A stretch of DNA of 64,000 nucleotides from Streptomyces vietnamensis (GTDB lineage: Bacteria; Actinomycetota; Actinomycetes; Streptomycetales; Streptomycetaceae). This document shows positions 25,196 to 35,515 of the stretch, piece by piece (the first letter of the stretch is position 1; each line of letters opens with the position of its first letter). Both the position numbers and the translations under genes were made by a program. The stretch covers positions 6,336,001-6,400,000 of the forward strand of contig NZ_CP010407.1 in the NCBI RefSeq assembly GCF_000830005.1. Direction: 5' to 3'. The notes beneath the pieces were generated by a model. The model was not told the origin of the DNA, did no database searches, and saw only the letters and a list, made by a program, of their open reading frames with translations.

Positions 25196-25251
25196 GCCTT
25201 CGTCTGCTCTCCCACCGTCATGCCAGTAAGACCAGTTGAGGAGTGAACCCC

Positions 25252-25581
25252 ATGCACAGCACGCTCATCGTCGCCCGCCTGCAACCCGGCGCGGCGACCG
25301 ACGTGGCCCGACTCTTCGGTGCGTTCGACGAGACCGAGATGCCCCATCTCATGGGAACGCGGCGTCGCCAGCTGTTCTCGTACCGGGGCCTGTACTTCCA
25401 CCTCCAGGACTTCGACGAGGACAACGGCGGCGAGCTGATCGAGAAGGCCAAGTCCGACCCGCGCTTCGTCGGCATCAGCAACGACCTGAAGCCCTTCATC
25501 GAGGCGTACGACCCGGCGACCTGGCGTTCGCCCGCCGACGCCATGGCCGAGCGCTTCTACCACTGGGAGGTGTCGGCATGA
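25252..25581 (+). CDS. TcmI/JadI-type polyketide cyclase
   Basis: A 109-residue protein of the small dimeric cyclase family (TcmI, JadI, WhiE ORFVII). The sequence [42 protein letters not shown], the aromatic LYFHLQDF, and [18 protein letters not shown] are the usual conserved blocks. These enzymes guide late ring closure of an aromatic decaketide. The start at 25252 follows GAGGAGTGA; an in-frame GTG lies 9 bases earlier. The stop overlaps the KS-alpha start as ATGA. Confidence 0.92.
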   Translation: MHSTLIVARLQPGAATDVARLFGAFDETEMPHLMGTRRRQLFSYRGLYFHLQDFDEDNGGELIEKAKSDPRFVGISNDLKPFIEAYDPATWRSPADAMAERFYHWEVSA

Positions 25582-26849
25582 CCGGGCGACGGGTTGTCGT
25601 CACCGGCATCGAAGTGCTGGCTCCCGGAGGCATCGGGGCCAAGAACTTCTGGAACCTGCTGAGCGAGGGCCGCACGGCGACGCGCGGCATCACCTTCTTC
25701 GACCCGACGCCGTTCCGCTCCCGGGTCGCCGCGGAGATCGACTTCGATCCGTACGAGCACGGGCTCGGCCCCCAGGAGGTCCGGCGCCTCGACCGGGCCG
25801 CCCAGTTCGCCGTGGTCGCGGCGCGCGGTGCGGTCGCCGACAGCGGCGTCGAGCTGGACCGCCTCGACCCGTACCGCGTCGGCGTCACCGTGGGCAGCGC
25901 CGTCGGCGCCACCATGGGCCTCGACGAGGAGTACCGGGTCGTCAGCGACGGCGGCCGGCTCGATCTCGTCGACCACGCCTACGCGGCCCCGCACCTCTAC
26001 AACCACATGGTCCCCAGCTCCTTCGCGGCCGAGGTCGCCTGGGCCGTCGGCGCCGAGGGGCCCAGCACCGTGGTGTCCACGGGTTGCACCTCCGGCATCG
26101 ACTCGGTGGGCTACGCCGTCGAGCTGATCCGCGAGGGATCGGCCGACGTCATGATCGCCGGCTCGTCCGACGCCCCGATCTCCCCGATCACCATGGCCTG
26201 CTTCGACGCGATCAAGGCCACCACCCCCCGCAACGACGACGCGGAGCACGCGTCCCGTCCCTTCGACGGCACCCGGAACGGCTTCGTCCTGGGTGAGGGC
26301 GCCGCCGTCTTCGTCCTCGAGGAGCTGGAGAGCGCGAAGAAGCGCGGCGCGCACATCTACGCGGAGATCGCCGGCTACGCGACGCGCAGCAACGCCTACC
26401 ACATGACGGGTCTGCGCCCGGACGGTGCCGAGATGGCGGAGGCGATCCGGGTCGCACTCGACGAGGCGCGGCTGAACGTGGAGGCGATCGACTACATCAA
26501 CGCGCACGGCTCCGGCACCAAGCAGAACGACCGCCACGAGACCGCCGCCTTCAAGCGGAGCCTGGGCGAGCACGCCTACCGCACCCCGGTGAGCTCGATC
26601 AAGTCGATGGTCGGGCACTCGCTCGGCGCGATCGGCTCCATCGAGATCGCCGCCTCGGCCCTGGCGATGGAACACAACGTGGTGCCGCCCACGGCGAACC
26701 TCCACACCCCCGACCCGGAGTGCGACCTCGACTACGTGCCGATCGTCGCGCGCGAGCAGCTGACGGACGCGGTCCTCACCGTCGGCAGCGGATTCGGCGG
26801 ATTCCAGAGCGCCATGGTGCTCACACGTCCCGAGAGGAGCCTCGTATGA
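25578..26849 (+). CDS. Type II PKS ketosynthase alpha (KS-alpha)
   Basis: A 423-residue ketosynthase. The active Cys is Cys170 ([16 protein letters not shown]). Later motifs are [15 protein letters not shown] and [12 protein letters not shown], giving the two catalytic histidines. It condenses malonyl units on the acyl carrier protein as a heterodimer with the chain-length factor. The start at 25578 overlaps the cyclase stop, and the stop overlaps the KS-beta start, giving tightly coupled translation and equal amounts of subunits. The cluster context indicates an aromatic, probably angucycline-type, decaketide. Confidence 0.95.
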   Translation: MTGRRVVVTGIEVLAPGGIGAKNFWNLLSEGRTATRGITFFDPTPFRSRVAAEIDFDPYEHGLGPQEVRRLDRAAQFAVVAARGAVADSGVELDRLDPYRVGVTVGSAVGATMGLDEEYRVVSDGGRLDLVDHAYAAPHLYNHMVPSSFAAEVAWAVGAEGPSTVVSTGCTSGIDSVGYAVELIREGSADVMIAGSSDAPISPITMACFDAIKATTPRNDDAEHASRPFDGTRNGFVLGEGAAVFVLEELESAKKRGAHIYAEIAGYATRSNAYHMTGLRPDGAEMAEAIRVALDEARLNVEAIDYINAHGSGTKQNDRHETAAFKRSLGEHAYRTPVSSIKSMVGHSLGAIGSIEIAASALAMEHNVVPPTANLHTPDPECDLDYVPIVAREQLTDAVLTVGSGFGGFQSAMVLTRPERSLV

Positions 26850-28096
26850 CCGGCCCCGCGCCCGCCTCCGTGGTGGTGACCGGCCTCGGCATCGCCTCCC
26901 CGAACGGCCTCGGCACCCAGGACTACTGGGCGGCCACCCGCAGCGGCAAGAGCGGCATCGGCCGCATCACCCACTTCGACCCGTCGGGCTACCCCGCGAA
27001 ACTCGCCGGAGAGATCCCCGGTTTCGAGGCGTCGGAGCACCTGCCGAGCCGTCTCATCCCGCAGACCGACCGGATGACGCGGATCGCGCTCGCCGCCACC
27101 GACTGGGCGCTCGCCGACGCCGGCGTGACCCCCGAGGAACTCCCCGAGTTCGACATGGGCGTGGTCACGGCCAGTGCGTCCGGTGGCTTCGAGTTCGGCC
27201 AGGGCGAGCTGCAGAAGCTGTGGAGCCAGGGCAGCCAGTACGTCTCCGCGTACCAGTCCTTCGCCTGGTTCTACGCCGTCAACAGCGGCCAGATCTCCAT
27301 CCGCAACGGCATGAAGGGCCCCAGCGGCGTCGTCGTCAGCGACCAGGCGGGGGGCATCGACGCGGTGGCGCAGGCCCGGCGGCAGATCCGCAAGGGCACG
27401 AGCCTGGTCGTGTCCGGCGCCGTGGACGCCTCGATCTGCCCCTGGGGCTGGGTGGCCCAGCTCGCGAGCGGCAGGCTGAGCACCAGCGAGGAGCCGACCC
27501 GGGCGTACGTCCCCTTCGACCGTGACGCCCGGGGGTACGTGCCGGGCGAAGGCGGCGCGATCCTGATCCTGGAGGACGCCGAAGCGGCACGCGCGCGGGG
27601 CGCGCGGGTCTACGGCGAGATCGCCGGGTACGGCGCCACCATCGACCCCAAGCCCGGGACCGGCCGTGAGCCCGGCCTGCGCAAGGCCATCGAACTGGCC
27701 CTCGCCGACGCCGGCCTCGCCCCGGGCGAGGTGGACGTGGTCTTCGCCGACGCGGCGGCCGACCCCGAGCTCGACCGGGCCGAGGCCGAGGCGATCACCG
27801 CCGTCTTCGGACCCCGGGGCGTCCCGGTCACCGCCCCCAAGACCATGACCGGACGCCTCTACTCGGGCGCCGCGCCGCTCGACCTGGCCGCCGCGTTCCT
27901 GGCCATGGAGGACGGCGTCATCCCGCCCACCACGCACATCGACCCGTCCCCGGAGTACGACCTGGACCTGGTCGTCTCCCAGCCCCGCTCCGCCCGGATC
28001 CGCGCCGCGCTGGTGCTGGCCAGGGGCCACGGCGGGTTCAACTCCGCGATGGTCGTCCGAGCCGTCGACCAGCACGTGCGCGGCATCGCTTCTTGA
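26846..28096 (+). CDS. Type II PKS chain-length factor (KS-beta)
   Basis: A 416-residue ketosynthase-like subunit. The active-site Cys is replaced by Gln (Gln167 in [14 protein letters not shown]), the diagnostic feature of chain-length factors. It retains the overall thiolase fold ([34 protein letters not shown]). It sets chain length and helps start synthesis by decarboxylating malonyl-ACP. It overlaps KS-alpha by four bases and is followed by the carrier protein after 43 bases, completing the minimal PKS. Confidence 0.95.
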   Translation: MTGPAPASVVVTGLGIASPNGLGTQDYWAATRSGKSGIGRITHFDPSGYPAKLAGEIPGFEASEHLPSRLIPQTDRMTRIALAATDWALADAGVTPEELPEFDMGVVTASASGGFEFGQGELQKLWSQGSQYVSAYQSFAWFYAVNSGQISIRNGMKGPSGVVVSDQAGGIDAVAQARRQIRKGTSLVVSGAVDASICPWGWVAQLASGRLSTSEEPTRAYVPFDRDARGYVPGEGGAILILEDAEAARARGARVYGEIAGYGATIDPKPGTGREPGLRKAIELALADAGLAPGEVDVVFADAAADPELDRAEAEAITAVFGPRGVPVTAPKTMTGRLYSGAAPLDLAAAFLAMEDGVIPPTTHIDPSPEYDLDLVVSQPRSARIRAALVLARGHGGFNSAMVVRAVDQHVRGIAS

Positions 28097-28139
28097 TTGA
28101 TCGACAGACCTTTACCTCACACCGTTGAAAGGGACCACC

Positions 28140-28409
28140 ATGGCCACTGAACTCTTCACCCTCGACGACCTGAAGCGGATCCTCCTGGAGGCCGCGGGCG
28201 CGGACGAAGGCGTCGACCTGGACGGCGACATCCTGGACACCGAGTTCGAGCTCCTCGGTTACGAGTCGCTGGCGCTCCTGGAGACGGGCGGGCGCATCGA
28301 GCGCGAGTACGGCATCACCCTCGACGACGACGCGCTGACCGACGCCGTCACCCCGCGTGCCCTCATCGACGCCGTCAACGCGCAGTTCGCCGCCGCCCGC
28401 GCCGCCTGA
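28140..28409 (+). CDS. Type II PKS acyl carrier protein
   Basis: An 89-residue acidic carrier protein. The phosphopantetheine site is Ser43 in LLGYESLALLETGGRIE, a slight variant of the usual GYDSLALLE. The pattern of four helices and acidic surface (DDLKRILLEAAGADEGVDLDGD) is normal. The ATG at 28140 follows GAAAGGG. It must be activated by a phosphopantetheinyl transferase; one is encoded in the same cluster at 35512. Confidence 0.95.
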   Translation: MATELFTLDDLKRILLEAAGADEGVDLDGDILDTEFELLGYESLALLETGGRIEREYGITLDDDALTDAVTPRALIDAVNAQFAAARAA

Positions 28410-28438
28410 ATCGTCTTGAAGGAAGGGAACGGAACGAC

Positions 28439-29233
28439 ATGACGCAGGACGCGCAGAGCATCCCCCGCGTGGCGCTCATCACCGGGGCCACCAGCGGCAT
28501 CGGCCTCGCCTCGGCCAGGCTCCTCGCCGAGCAGGGACACCGGGTCTTCATCGGCGCGCGCAGCGCCGAGAACGTCACGGCGACGGTCAAGGAGCTGCGG
28601 GAGGAGGGTCTCGACGTCGACGGCTCCGTCGTCGACGTCCGCGATTCCGCCGCGGTGACGGCGTTCGTCCAGGCCGCCGTCGACCGGTTCGGCACGATCG
28701 ACGTCCTGGTCAACAACGCGGGCCGGTCCGGCGGCGGGGTGACCGCGGACATCGCGGACGAGCTGTGGGACGACGTGATCGACACCAACCTCAACAGCGT
28801 CTTCCGGCTGACGAAGGAGGTGCTGAACACCGGCGGCATGCGGCACAAGGACCGCGGCCGGATCATCAACATCGCCTCCACGGCGGGCAAGCAGGGCGTC
28901 GTGCTCGGCGCCCCGTACTCCGCCTCCAAGCACGGCGTGGTCGGCTTCACCAAGGCGCTGGGCAACGAACTGGCGCCCACCGGCATCACCGTCAACGCCG
29001 TCTGCCCCGGTTACGTCGAGACGCCCATGGCGCAGCGCGTGCGGCAGGGGTACGCCGCCGCGTACGACACCGACGAGGACACGATCCTGGCGAAGTTCCG
29101 GTCGAAGATCCCGCTCGGCCGCTACTCCACCCCCGAGGAGGTCGCCGGACTCGTCGGGTACCTCGCCTCCGACACCGCCGGCTCCATCACCGCGCAGGCG
29201 CTCAACGTCTGCGGCGGCCTCGGCAACTTCTGA
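28439..29233 (+). CDS. Type II polyketide ketoreductase (C-9 type)
   Basis: A 264-residue short-chain dehydrogenase. The NADPH loop is TGATSGIG near residue 15, the NNAG motif is at 92-95, and the catalytic set includes Ser147, Tyr160 and Lys164 (APYSASKHG). The segment HKDRGRIINIASTAGKQGV and the C-terminal CGGLGNF match actinorhodin/jadomycin C-9 ketoreductases rather than fatty-acid FabG. It reduces one carbonyl of the nascent poly-beta-ketone. It lies between the carrier protein and aromatase as in angucycline loci. Confidence 0.93.
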   Translation: MTQDAQSIPRVALITGATSGIGLASARLLAEQGHRVFIGARSAENVTATVKELREEGLDVDGSVVDVRDSAAVTAFVQAAVDRFGTIDVLVNNAGRSGGGVTADIADELWDDVIDTNLNSVFRLTKEVLNTGGMRHKDRGRIINIASTAGKQGVVLGAPYSASKHGVVGFTKALGNELAPTGITVNAVCPGYVETPMAQRVRQGYAAAYDTDEDTILAKFRSKIPLGRYSTPEEVAGLVGYLASDTAGSITAQALNVCGGLGNF

Positions 29234-29309
29234 CCCCACCGCCGCGACCCGCTGCACGGATCGACACGGACCGGCACGGATCCGCGACACAGACCAAGGA
29301 GAAGTGCTC

Positions 29310-30251
29310 ATGACGACTCGCGAGGTCGAGCACGAGATCACCGTCAACGCCCCGGCCGCCGCCGCCTACCGGCTGCTGGCCGAGGTCACCAACTGGCCGC
29401 GCATCTTCCCTCCCACGATCCACGTCGACCAGGTGGAGAAGAACGGGGCCGGCACCGAGGAGCGGATACGCATCTGGGCGACGGCGGGCGGCGAGGCCAA
29501 GAACTGGACGTCGCGCCGCACCCTGGACCCGGACGCCCTGCGCATCACGTTCCGGCAGGAGATCACGACGCCGCCGGTCGCCGCGATGGGCGGCACCTGG
29601 ATCATCGAGCCGCTGGGCGACCGGGACTCCAGGATCCGGCTGCTGCACGACTACCGTGCGATCGACGACGACCCGGACGGACTGCGCTGGATCGACGAGG
29701 CCGTCGACCGCAACAGCCGCTCCGAGCTGGCGGCGCTCAAGGAGAACCTCGAACTCGCCCACGCGGCCGAGGACGTGACGTTCTCCTTCACCGACAGCGT
29801 GCTCGTCCAGGGCAGCGCGAAGCGCGCGTACGCGTTCATCGACGAGGCCCACCTGTGGGCCGAGCGGCTGCCGCACGTGGCGACCGTCCGGCTCACCGAG
29901 GACTCCCCGGGGCTGCAGACCCTGGAGATGGACACGCGGGCCAAGGACGGCAGCGTGCACACCACCAAGTCGTACCGGGTGACGTTCCCCCACCACCGGA
30001 TCGCCTACAAGCAGGTCACGCTGCCCGCGCTGATGACCCTGCACACCGGCCTGTGGACCTTCGAGGAGACCCCCGAGGGCACCGTCGCCTCCTCCCAGCA
30101 CACGGTCACCCTCAACACCGCCAACATCGCGAAGATCCTCGGCCCGGAGGCGACCGTCGCCGACGCCCGCGCGTACGTGCACTCCGCGCTGAGCACCAAC
30201 AGCCTGGCCACCCTCGGCCACGCCAAGGGCTACGCCGAGCAGAGCGGCTGA
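29310..30251 (+). CDS. Bifunctional aromatase/cyclase (SRPBCC, two domains)
   Basis: A 313-residue protein made of two START-like domains. Domain 1 (about 1-150) starts EVEHEITVNAPAAAAYRLLAEVTNWPRIFPPT. Domain 2 (about 155-313) has a matching block (ADVTFSFTDSVLVQGSAKRAYAF is split over this join). Didomain aromatases such as ActVII and JadD dehydrate and aromatise the first ring of C-9-reduced polyketides, which fits the ketoreductase just upstream. The ATG at 29310 follows AAGGAG. Ends two bases before the next gene. Confidence 0.92.
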   Translation: MTTREVEHEITVNAPAAAAYRLLAEVTNWPRIFPPTIHVDQVEKNGAGTEERIRIWATAGGEAKNWTSRRTLDPDALRITFRQEITTPPVAAMGGTWIIEPLGDRDSRIRLLHDYRAIDDDPDGLRWIDEAVDRNSRSELAALKENLELAHAAEDVTFSFTDSVLVQGSAKRAYAFIDEAHLWAERLPHVATVRLTEDSPGLQTLEMDTRAKDGSVHTTKSYRVTFPHHRIAYKQVTLPALMTLHTGLWTFEETPEGTVASSQHTVTLNTANIAKILGPEATVADARAYVHSALSTNSLATLGHAKGYAEQSG

Positions 30252-30253
30252 CC

Positions 30254-31747
30254 GTGTCCCGGAACCGCCTGGACACCCAGGTCATCGTCGTCGGCGCCGG
30301 ACCCGTCGGGCTCATGCTCGCCGGTGAGCTGCGGCTCGGCGGCGCCGAGGTGGTCGTCCTGGAACGACGCGACGCCCCCACCACGGAGTCGAGGGCCTCC
30401 ACCCTGCACGCCCGCACGATGGAGATCCTCGACAGCCGTGGACTGCTCGCGGCGTTCGGCACCCCGCCGAGCGAGCCGCGCGGCCACTTCGGCGGCATTC
30501 CGCTCGATCTCACCCTGCCCGGCCCCTACCCCGGCCAGTGGAAGGTGCCGCAGTTCCGGACCGAGGAGGTGCTCCAGGAACGGGCGCTCTCGCTCGGCGC
30601 GGACATCCGGCGCGGCCATGAACTGCGCACGGTGTCCACGGCGGTGGACGGGGAGCACGTCGAGGCCGAGGCGGTCGGCCCCGACGGCCCCCTGCTCCTG
30701 CGCGGCCGGTATCTGGTCGCCTGCGACGGCGAGGACAGCACGGTACGCGGCCTCACGGGCGCCGCCTTCCCGGGGCGGGACGCCGGCCGTGAACTGCTGC
30801 GCGCCGACGTCGACGGCATCGAGGTCCCGAACCGGCGCTTCGAACGGCTGGCCGGGGGCCTGGCCATCGCGGCACGCAGGGACGACGGCGTGACGCGGGT
30901 GATGGTGCACGAGTTCGGCAGCACCGCCCGAGCGCGTACCGGGGCACCGGAGTTCACCGAGATCGCCGACGTGTGGAAGCGGGTCACCGGCGAGGACATC
31001 AGCACCGGCACCCCGCTGTGGGCGAACTCCTTCGGCGACGCCAACCGCCAGCTCGTCCGCTACCGGGACGGAAACGTCCTGTACGCCGGTGACGCGGCCC
31101 ACCGCCAGATGCCCATCGGCGGCCAGGCCCTCAACCTCGGCCTCCAGGACGCCTTCAACCTGGGCTGGAAGCTGGCGCTGCACCTGCGCGGGGCAGCTCC
31201 CGCGACCCTCCTCGACAGCTACCACCGAGAACGGCACGCCGTGGGCCGGCGCGTTCTGGCCAACATCGAGGCGCAGGCACTGCTGCTGCTCGGCGGGGCC
31301 GAGGTGGAGCCCCTCCGGGCCGTGTGGACGGAACTCGTCAAGCTCGAAGCGGTACGCGAACACCTCGCCGGAATGATCAGCGGCCTCGACGTCCGGTACG
31401 CCGTCGACGGCCCCCCGCACCCCCTGCTGGGAGCCCGGCTGCCGTACACCGTCCCGCACCCCGCCGCGCAGGCCCTGCGCGCGGGCCGTGGTGTGCTGCT
31501 CGACCCGCGCCGCCCCACGGACACCGTGCCGCGCGGCGGCGACGGGTGGGCGGACCGGGTCACCGCGGTGGCGGCCCCCGCCGAACCGGGCGGCGGGCAG
31601 CACCGGGCCGCCGGGACGGGCGGCCCGGACGCCCCGGAAGGACCCGACGCCGTCCTCGTACGGCCGGACGGTCACGTCGCATGGGCGGGGCCCGGCGGCG
31701 ACGGTCTGCCCCAGGCGTTGGAGCGCTGGTTCGGCCCGTCGCTCTGA
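30254..31747 (+). CDS. FAD-dependent aromatic hydroxylase 1
   Basis: A 497-residue flavin monooxygenase of the PHBH-like group. Motifs: FAD fingerprint VIVVGAGPVGLMLAGEL, the middle YLVACDGEDSTVRGL, and GDAAHRQMPIGGQALNLGLQDAFNLGWKLA. A thioredoxin-like C-terminal part follows (VLVRPDGHVAWAG). Such enzymes hydroxylate or oxidatively rearrange angucycline intermediates. The GTG start lies 2 bases after the aromatase stop. DAAHRQ replaces the more usual DAAH(I/R)H. It is the most divergent of three paralogues in this cluster. Confidence 0.9.
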   Translation: MSRNRLDTQVIVVGAGPVGLMLAGELRLGGAEVVVLERRDAPTTESRASTLHARTMEILDSRGLLAAFGTPPSEPRGHFGGIPLDLTLPGPYPGQWKVPQFRTEEVLQERALSLGADIRRGHELRTVSTAVDGEHVEAEAVGPDGPLLLRGRYLVACDGEDSTVRGLTGAAFPGRDAGRELLRADVDGIEVPNRRFERLAGGLAIAARRDDGVTRVMVHEFGSTARARTGAPEFTEIADVWKRVTGEDISTGTPLWANSFGDANRQLVRYRDGNVLYAGDAAHRQMPIGGQALNLGLQDAFNLGWKLALHLRGAAPATLLDSYHRERHAVGRRVLANIEAQALLLLGGAEVEPLRAVWTELVKLEAVREHLAGMISGLDVRYAVDGPPHPLLGARLPYTVPHPAAQALRAGRGVLLDPRRPTDTVPRGGDGWADRVTAVAAPAEPGGGQHRAAGTGGPDAPEGPDAVLVRPDGHVAWAGPGGDGLPQALERWFGPSL

Positions 31748-31830
31748 CCCCTCCCCCCACCGAGCGACCCGTACGCCTCCGGGGCACGCCCTGCCCTCTC
31801 ACCCCATCTCAACGAACCGAAGGGAAGGCC

Positions 31831-33357
31831 ATGCCCCTCAACTCGCCCGACGGCGCCGGGACCCTGGACGCCGACGTCATCGTCGTCGGTGCCGGGCCGG
31901 CCGGTCTGATGCTCGCCGGAGAACTGCGGCTCGGCGGGGCACGCGTCATCGTCACGGAGCGGCTGGAGCGGCCCACCGGGCAGTCCCGCGGCCTGGGCTT
32001 CACCGCACGAGCCATGGAGGTGTTCGACCAGCGCGGTCTCCTCCCGCGCTTCGGCGACCCGGAGACCAGCCCGATGGGCCACTTCGGCGGGGTGCAGTTC
32101 GACTACACCGTCCTCGACGGCGCCCACTTCGGGGCCCGAGGCATCCCGCAGTCGCAGACCGAGGCGGTCCTCGAGGAGTGGGCGACGGAGCTGGGCGCGG
32201 ACATCCGGCGGGGCTGGGAGTTCGTCGAGCTGGCCGAGGGGTTCCTGGACGGGGACGAGGTCGAGATCACCGTACGGACCCCGGACGGCGTCCAGCGGCT
32301 CCGTGCCGCCTACCTGGTGGGCTGCGACGGCGGGCAGAGCGCCGTACGCAAGGCGGCCGGGTTCGACTTCCCGGGCACCCCTGCGACCCGGGCGATGTTC
32401 CTCGCCGACGTCGTCGGCTGCGATCTGCGCCCGCGGTTCCTGGGCGAACGGCTGCCGCACGGCATGGTGATGGCGGCCCCGCTGGGCGAGGGCGTGGACC
32501 GGATCATCGTCTGCCCGGACGGCACCCCGGCGCGCGAGCGCGACCAGGAGCTGACCTTCGCCGAGATCGCGGACGCCTGGCAGCACATCACCGGCGAGGA
32601 CATCCACGACGGCGACGCGGAATGGGTGAGCTCCTTCACCGACGCGACCCGGCAGGCCTCGGAGTACCGGCGCGGCAGGGTGCTGCTCGTCGGAGACGCG
32701 GCGCACATCCACCTCCCGGCCGGCGGACAGGGGTTGAGCACGGGCGTGCAGGACGCCGCGAACCTCGGCTGGAAGCTGGCGGACGTGGTGAGGGGCGGGG
32801 CGCCCGAGGGCCTCCTCGACAGCTACCACGCCGAGCGGCACCCGGTGGGCGCCCGGCTCCTGATGAACACCCGCGCCCAGGGCACGGTGTTCCTCGGCGG
32901 CGAGGAGGCGGACCCGCTGCGCGAACTGTTCACGGAACTCATCGCGTACGACGACGTCAAACGGCACCTGGCCGGAGTGGTCAGCGGCCTCGACATCCGC
33001 TACGACATCGCCGAGGCCACCGGCGACGCCCACCCGCTCACCGGCCGCCGCCTCGGGGACCGCCTGCTGATCGGCGCGGCGGGGGAGACCGGCACCACCG
33101 AGCTGCTGCACCCGGCACGCGGCGTGCTGCTCGACCTCTCCGACGACCCCGAGATCCGCCGGGCGGCGGTCTGCTACCTGGCGCGGGTGCGCATCACGAC
33201 CGCGGTGCCGAAGCCGGTGGACGGCGAGGACCCGCTGTCCGGGGCGTCCGCGGTCCTGGTGCGGCCCGACGGGTACGTCGCCTGGGCCGGCGGGCCGGAC
33301 GACCTCGCCGGACTGGACCGGGCGCTGCGACGATGGTTCGGGGCACCCGCCTCATGA
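31831..33357 (+). CDS. FAD-dependent aromatic hydroxylase 2 (PgaE/JadH-like)
   Basis: A 508-residue paralogue with VIVVGAGPAGLMLAGELRL, VGCDGGQSAVRKAAGFDFPG, and GDAAHIHLPAGGQGLSTGVQDAANLGWKL. The layout closely follows PgaE/CabE/JadH/UrdE-type C-12 oxygenases of angucyclines, which hydroxylate an early tetracyclic intermediate. C-terminal VLVRPDGYVAWAGG closes the thioredoxin-like domain. The ATG at 31831 is behind AGGGAAGG. The stop overlaps the next ATG (ATGA). Confidence 0.91.
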   Translation: MPLNSPDGAGTLDADVIVVGAGPAGLMLAGELRLGGARVIVTERLERPTGQSRGLGFTARAMEVFDQRGLLPRFGDPETSPMGHFGGVQFDYTVLDGAHFGARGIPQSQTEAVLEEWATELGADIRRGWEFVELAEGFLDGDEVEITVRTPDGVQRLRAAYLVGCDGGQSAVRKAAGFDFPGTPATRAMFLADVVGCDLRPRFLGERLPHGMVMAAPLGEGVDRIIVCPDGTPARERDQELTFAEIADAWQHITGEDIHDGDAEWVSSFTDATRQASEYRRGRVLLVGDAAHIHLPAGGQGLSTGVQDAANLGWKLADVVRGGAPEGLLDSYHAERHPVGARLLMNTRAQGTVFLGGEEADPLRELFTELIAYDDVKRHLAGVVSGLDIRYDIAEATGDAHPLTGRRLGDRLLIGAAGETGTTELLHPARGVLLDLSDDPEIRRAAVCYLARVRITTAVPKPVDGEDPLSGASAVLVRPDGYVAWAGGPDDLAGLDRALRRWFGAPAS

Positions 33358-34256
33358 GCGCCGCACCGTCCACGCCGACCCCGGCACGGGCCGTCTCCCG
33401 CGGAGTGCGCCGCATCACCCTGGACGCGGCCGGCGTCCCGCTGTCCGCCCTGCTGAGCGAGCCGGAGGGCACCGCGCCGCGCGCGACCGTGGTCGCCCTC
33501 CACGGCGGCGGCATGAGCGCGGGCTACTTCGACGGGCAGGCGCACCCCGAGCAGTCCCTCCTCGCGCTGGGCGCGAGCCTCGGCTACTTGGTGCTCGCGC
33601 TCGACCGCCCCGGCTACGGGTCCTCGGCGGCCCGACTCCCCGAAGGACAGACCCTGGGTGAACAGTCCGCGGCGGTACGGGCGGCGCTCGCCGACTTCAC
33701 CTCGCGGTACACGACCGGGGCCGGCACCCTGCTGCTCGCCCACTCCTTCGGCGGCAAACTCGCCCTGTCCATCGCGGCCGACCCGGACACGCCCGATCTC
33801 CTGGGCCTGGACATCTCCGGCCTCGGCCACCGCTATGCCGTGGACCTCGCCGAGGCCTCCGGCGCGGCGTCCCGACGGCGGTTCCACTGGGGCCCGCTGT
33901 CGCTGTACCCACCCGACACCTTCCGCGCCAGTGCCGGCGTCGTGGCTCCCATGCCGAGGCAGGAGGCGGGCGAACTGGCGCAGTGGCCACGCCTGTTCAC
34001 CGAACTGGCCCCCCGCGTCCGCATCCCGGTGCGGCTGACCTTCGCCGAGCACGAGGCGTGGTGGCGGCACGGCGAGCAGGACCTGGCGGACCTCACGGCC
34101 CGGCTGACCGCCGCCCCCCGCGTCGTGGTGGACCGGCAGCCCGCCGCCGGCCACAACATCAGCCTGGGCTGGGCGGCCCGCTCGTACCACCTGCGGACCC
34201 TGGCGTTCCTGGAGGACTGCATCCCGGACCGGACGCGAGCGACCGCGCACTCATGA
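33354..34256 (+). CDS. Alpha/beta hydrolase
   Basis: A 300-residue alpha/beta-hydrolase. The oxyanion loop is ALHGGGMSAGYF, the nucleophile lies in LLAHSFGGKLA (Ser), and the catalytic His is probably in AAGHNISLGW. It overlaps both neighbours by four bases, so it belongs to the core transcript. It may release or open an ester or lactone, or act as a late cyclase-like hydrolase as in other aromatic polyketide loci. The substrate is not known. Confidence 0.87.
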   Translation: MSAAPSTPTPARAVSRGVRRITLDAAGVPLSALLSEPEGTAPRATVVALHGGGMSAGYFDGQAHPEQSLLALGASLGYLVLALDRPGYGSSAARLPEGQTLGEQSAAVRAALADFTSRYTTGAGTLLLAHSFGGKLALSIAADPDTPDLLGLDISGLGHRYAVDLAEASGAASRRRFHWGPLSLYPPDTFRASAGVVAPMPRQEAGELAQWPRLFTELAPRVRIPVRLTFAEHEAWWRHGEQDLADLTARLTAAPRVVVDRQPAAGHNISLGWAARSYHLRTLAFLEDCIPDRTRATAHS

Positions 34257-35515
34257 GCAGCCCACTCAAGCGTCCCTTCCCCTCCCTGTCCGTCCGCAAC
34301 TTCCGGCTCTTCGCCGCCGGACAGGTGCTGTCCGCCACGGGCACCTGGATGATGGTGGTGGCCCAGGACTGGCTGGTCCTGAGCCTCACGGACAACTCCG
34401 CGACCACCCTGGGCGCCGTCACCGCACTGCAGTTCGCGCCGCTGCTGCTGACGCTGTACGGCGGCCGGCTCGCCGACCGCCACGACAAGCGCCTGCTGCT
34501 GACCGTCGCCAACCTGGCATCCGGCGCCCTGGCGCTGCCGCTGGCCCTGCTGGTGCTCACGGACACCGTGCGCCTCTGGCACATCTGTCTGTTCGCGCTC
34601 GGCCTCGGACTGGTCAACGCGGTCGAGGTGCCGACCCGGATGGCGTTCGTGAGCGAACTGGTCGGCGGTGACCTGCTGCCCAACGCCTCGGCGCTCAGCG
34701 CCGCCTACTTCAACGCCGCCCGCGTCATCGGGCCGGCGCTCGCCGGACTGCTCATCACCGGCCTCGGCACCGGCTGGGTGATGCTGCTCAACGCGGTCAG
34801 CTACCTGGCGACGGTGGCGGGGCTGCGCATGATGCGGCCCTCCGAGATGCACCGCGGCGCGGAGCGGGACGCCCGGCCCCGCGTCGTGGACGGGCTGCGG
34901 CACGTCGTGGAACGCGGCGACCTCGCTCCGGTCCTCGTGCTCGTCGCGGTCGTCGGGCTGTTCGGGATGAACTTCCAGCTGACGCTCCCCCTGCTGGCCA
35001 AGACCGTGTTCCACTCCGACGCGGCCTCCTTCGGCCTCCTGACGGCGGGCTTCGCCGCGGGGTCGCTGCTCGCGGCCTTCGCCACCAGCGCCCGGAGGGG
35101 CCGCCCGTCCGGCGCTCTCGTGGCCGGGTCCGCACTCGCCTTCGGAGTCCTGGAGACGCTCGCGGGCGCGGCCCCCACGACCACGGCGGCCGTCGTCCTG
35201 CTGTGCCTGACCGGCTTCGCGGCGATCTACTTCGTCCAGGCGGCCAACCACCGGGTCCAGCTCGGCAGCGATCCGCGGTACCGCGGCCGGGTCATGGCGC
35301 TCTACACCCTGATCCTCCAGGGCTCCACACCGATCGGCTCCCTCGTCGTGGGGGAGGTCACCGAACGGCTCGGGGCCCGGCCGGGACTGTGGCTGGGCGG
35401 GCTCGTGTCGCTGACGGCCGGAGGCCTCGCGCTGCTGCACGTACGCCGTACGGAACGGGCCCGACGCCCCGAGGAGCGCCGTCTGCCGGTGGACGAGCCC
35501 GTGGTGCGGCCATGA
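34253..35515 (+). CDS. MFS transporter, 12-helix type
   Basis: A 420-residue membrane protein with about 12 helices. The loop 2-3 signature is GGRLADRHDKRLLL and the late loop has DPRYRGRVMALYTL, as in the enterobactin-exporter-like MFS group. A role in product export is likely. It is coupled by ATGA overlaps to the hydrolase before and the phosphopantetheinyl transferase after. A second exporter of another subfamily is at 38447. Confidence 0.9.
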   Translation: MSSPLKRPFPSLSVRNFRLFAAGQVLSATGTWMMVVAQDWLVLSLTDNSATTLGAVTALQFAPLLLTLYGGRLADRHDKRLLLTVANLASGALALPLALLVLTDTVRLWHICLFALGLGLVNAVEVPTRMAFVSELVGGDLLPNASALSAAYFNAARVIGPALAGLLITGLGTGWVMLLNAVSYLATVAGLRMMRPSEMHRGAERDARPRVVDGLRHVVERGDLAPVLVLVAVVGLFGMNFQLTLPLLAKTVFHSDAASFGLLTAGFAAGSLLAAFATSARRGRPSGALVAGSALAFGVLETLAGAAPTTTAAVVLLCLTGFAAIYFVQAANHRVQLGSDPRYRGRVMALYTLILQGSTPIGSLVVGEVTERLGARPGLWLGGLVSLTAGGLALLHVRRTERARRPEERRLPVDEPVVRP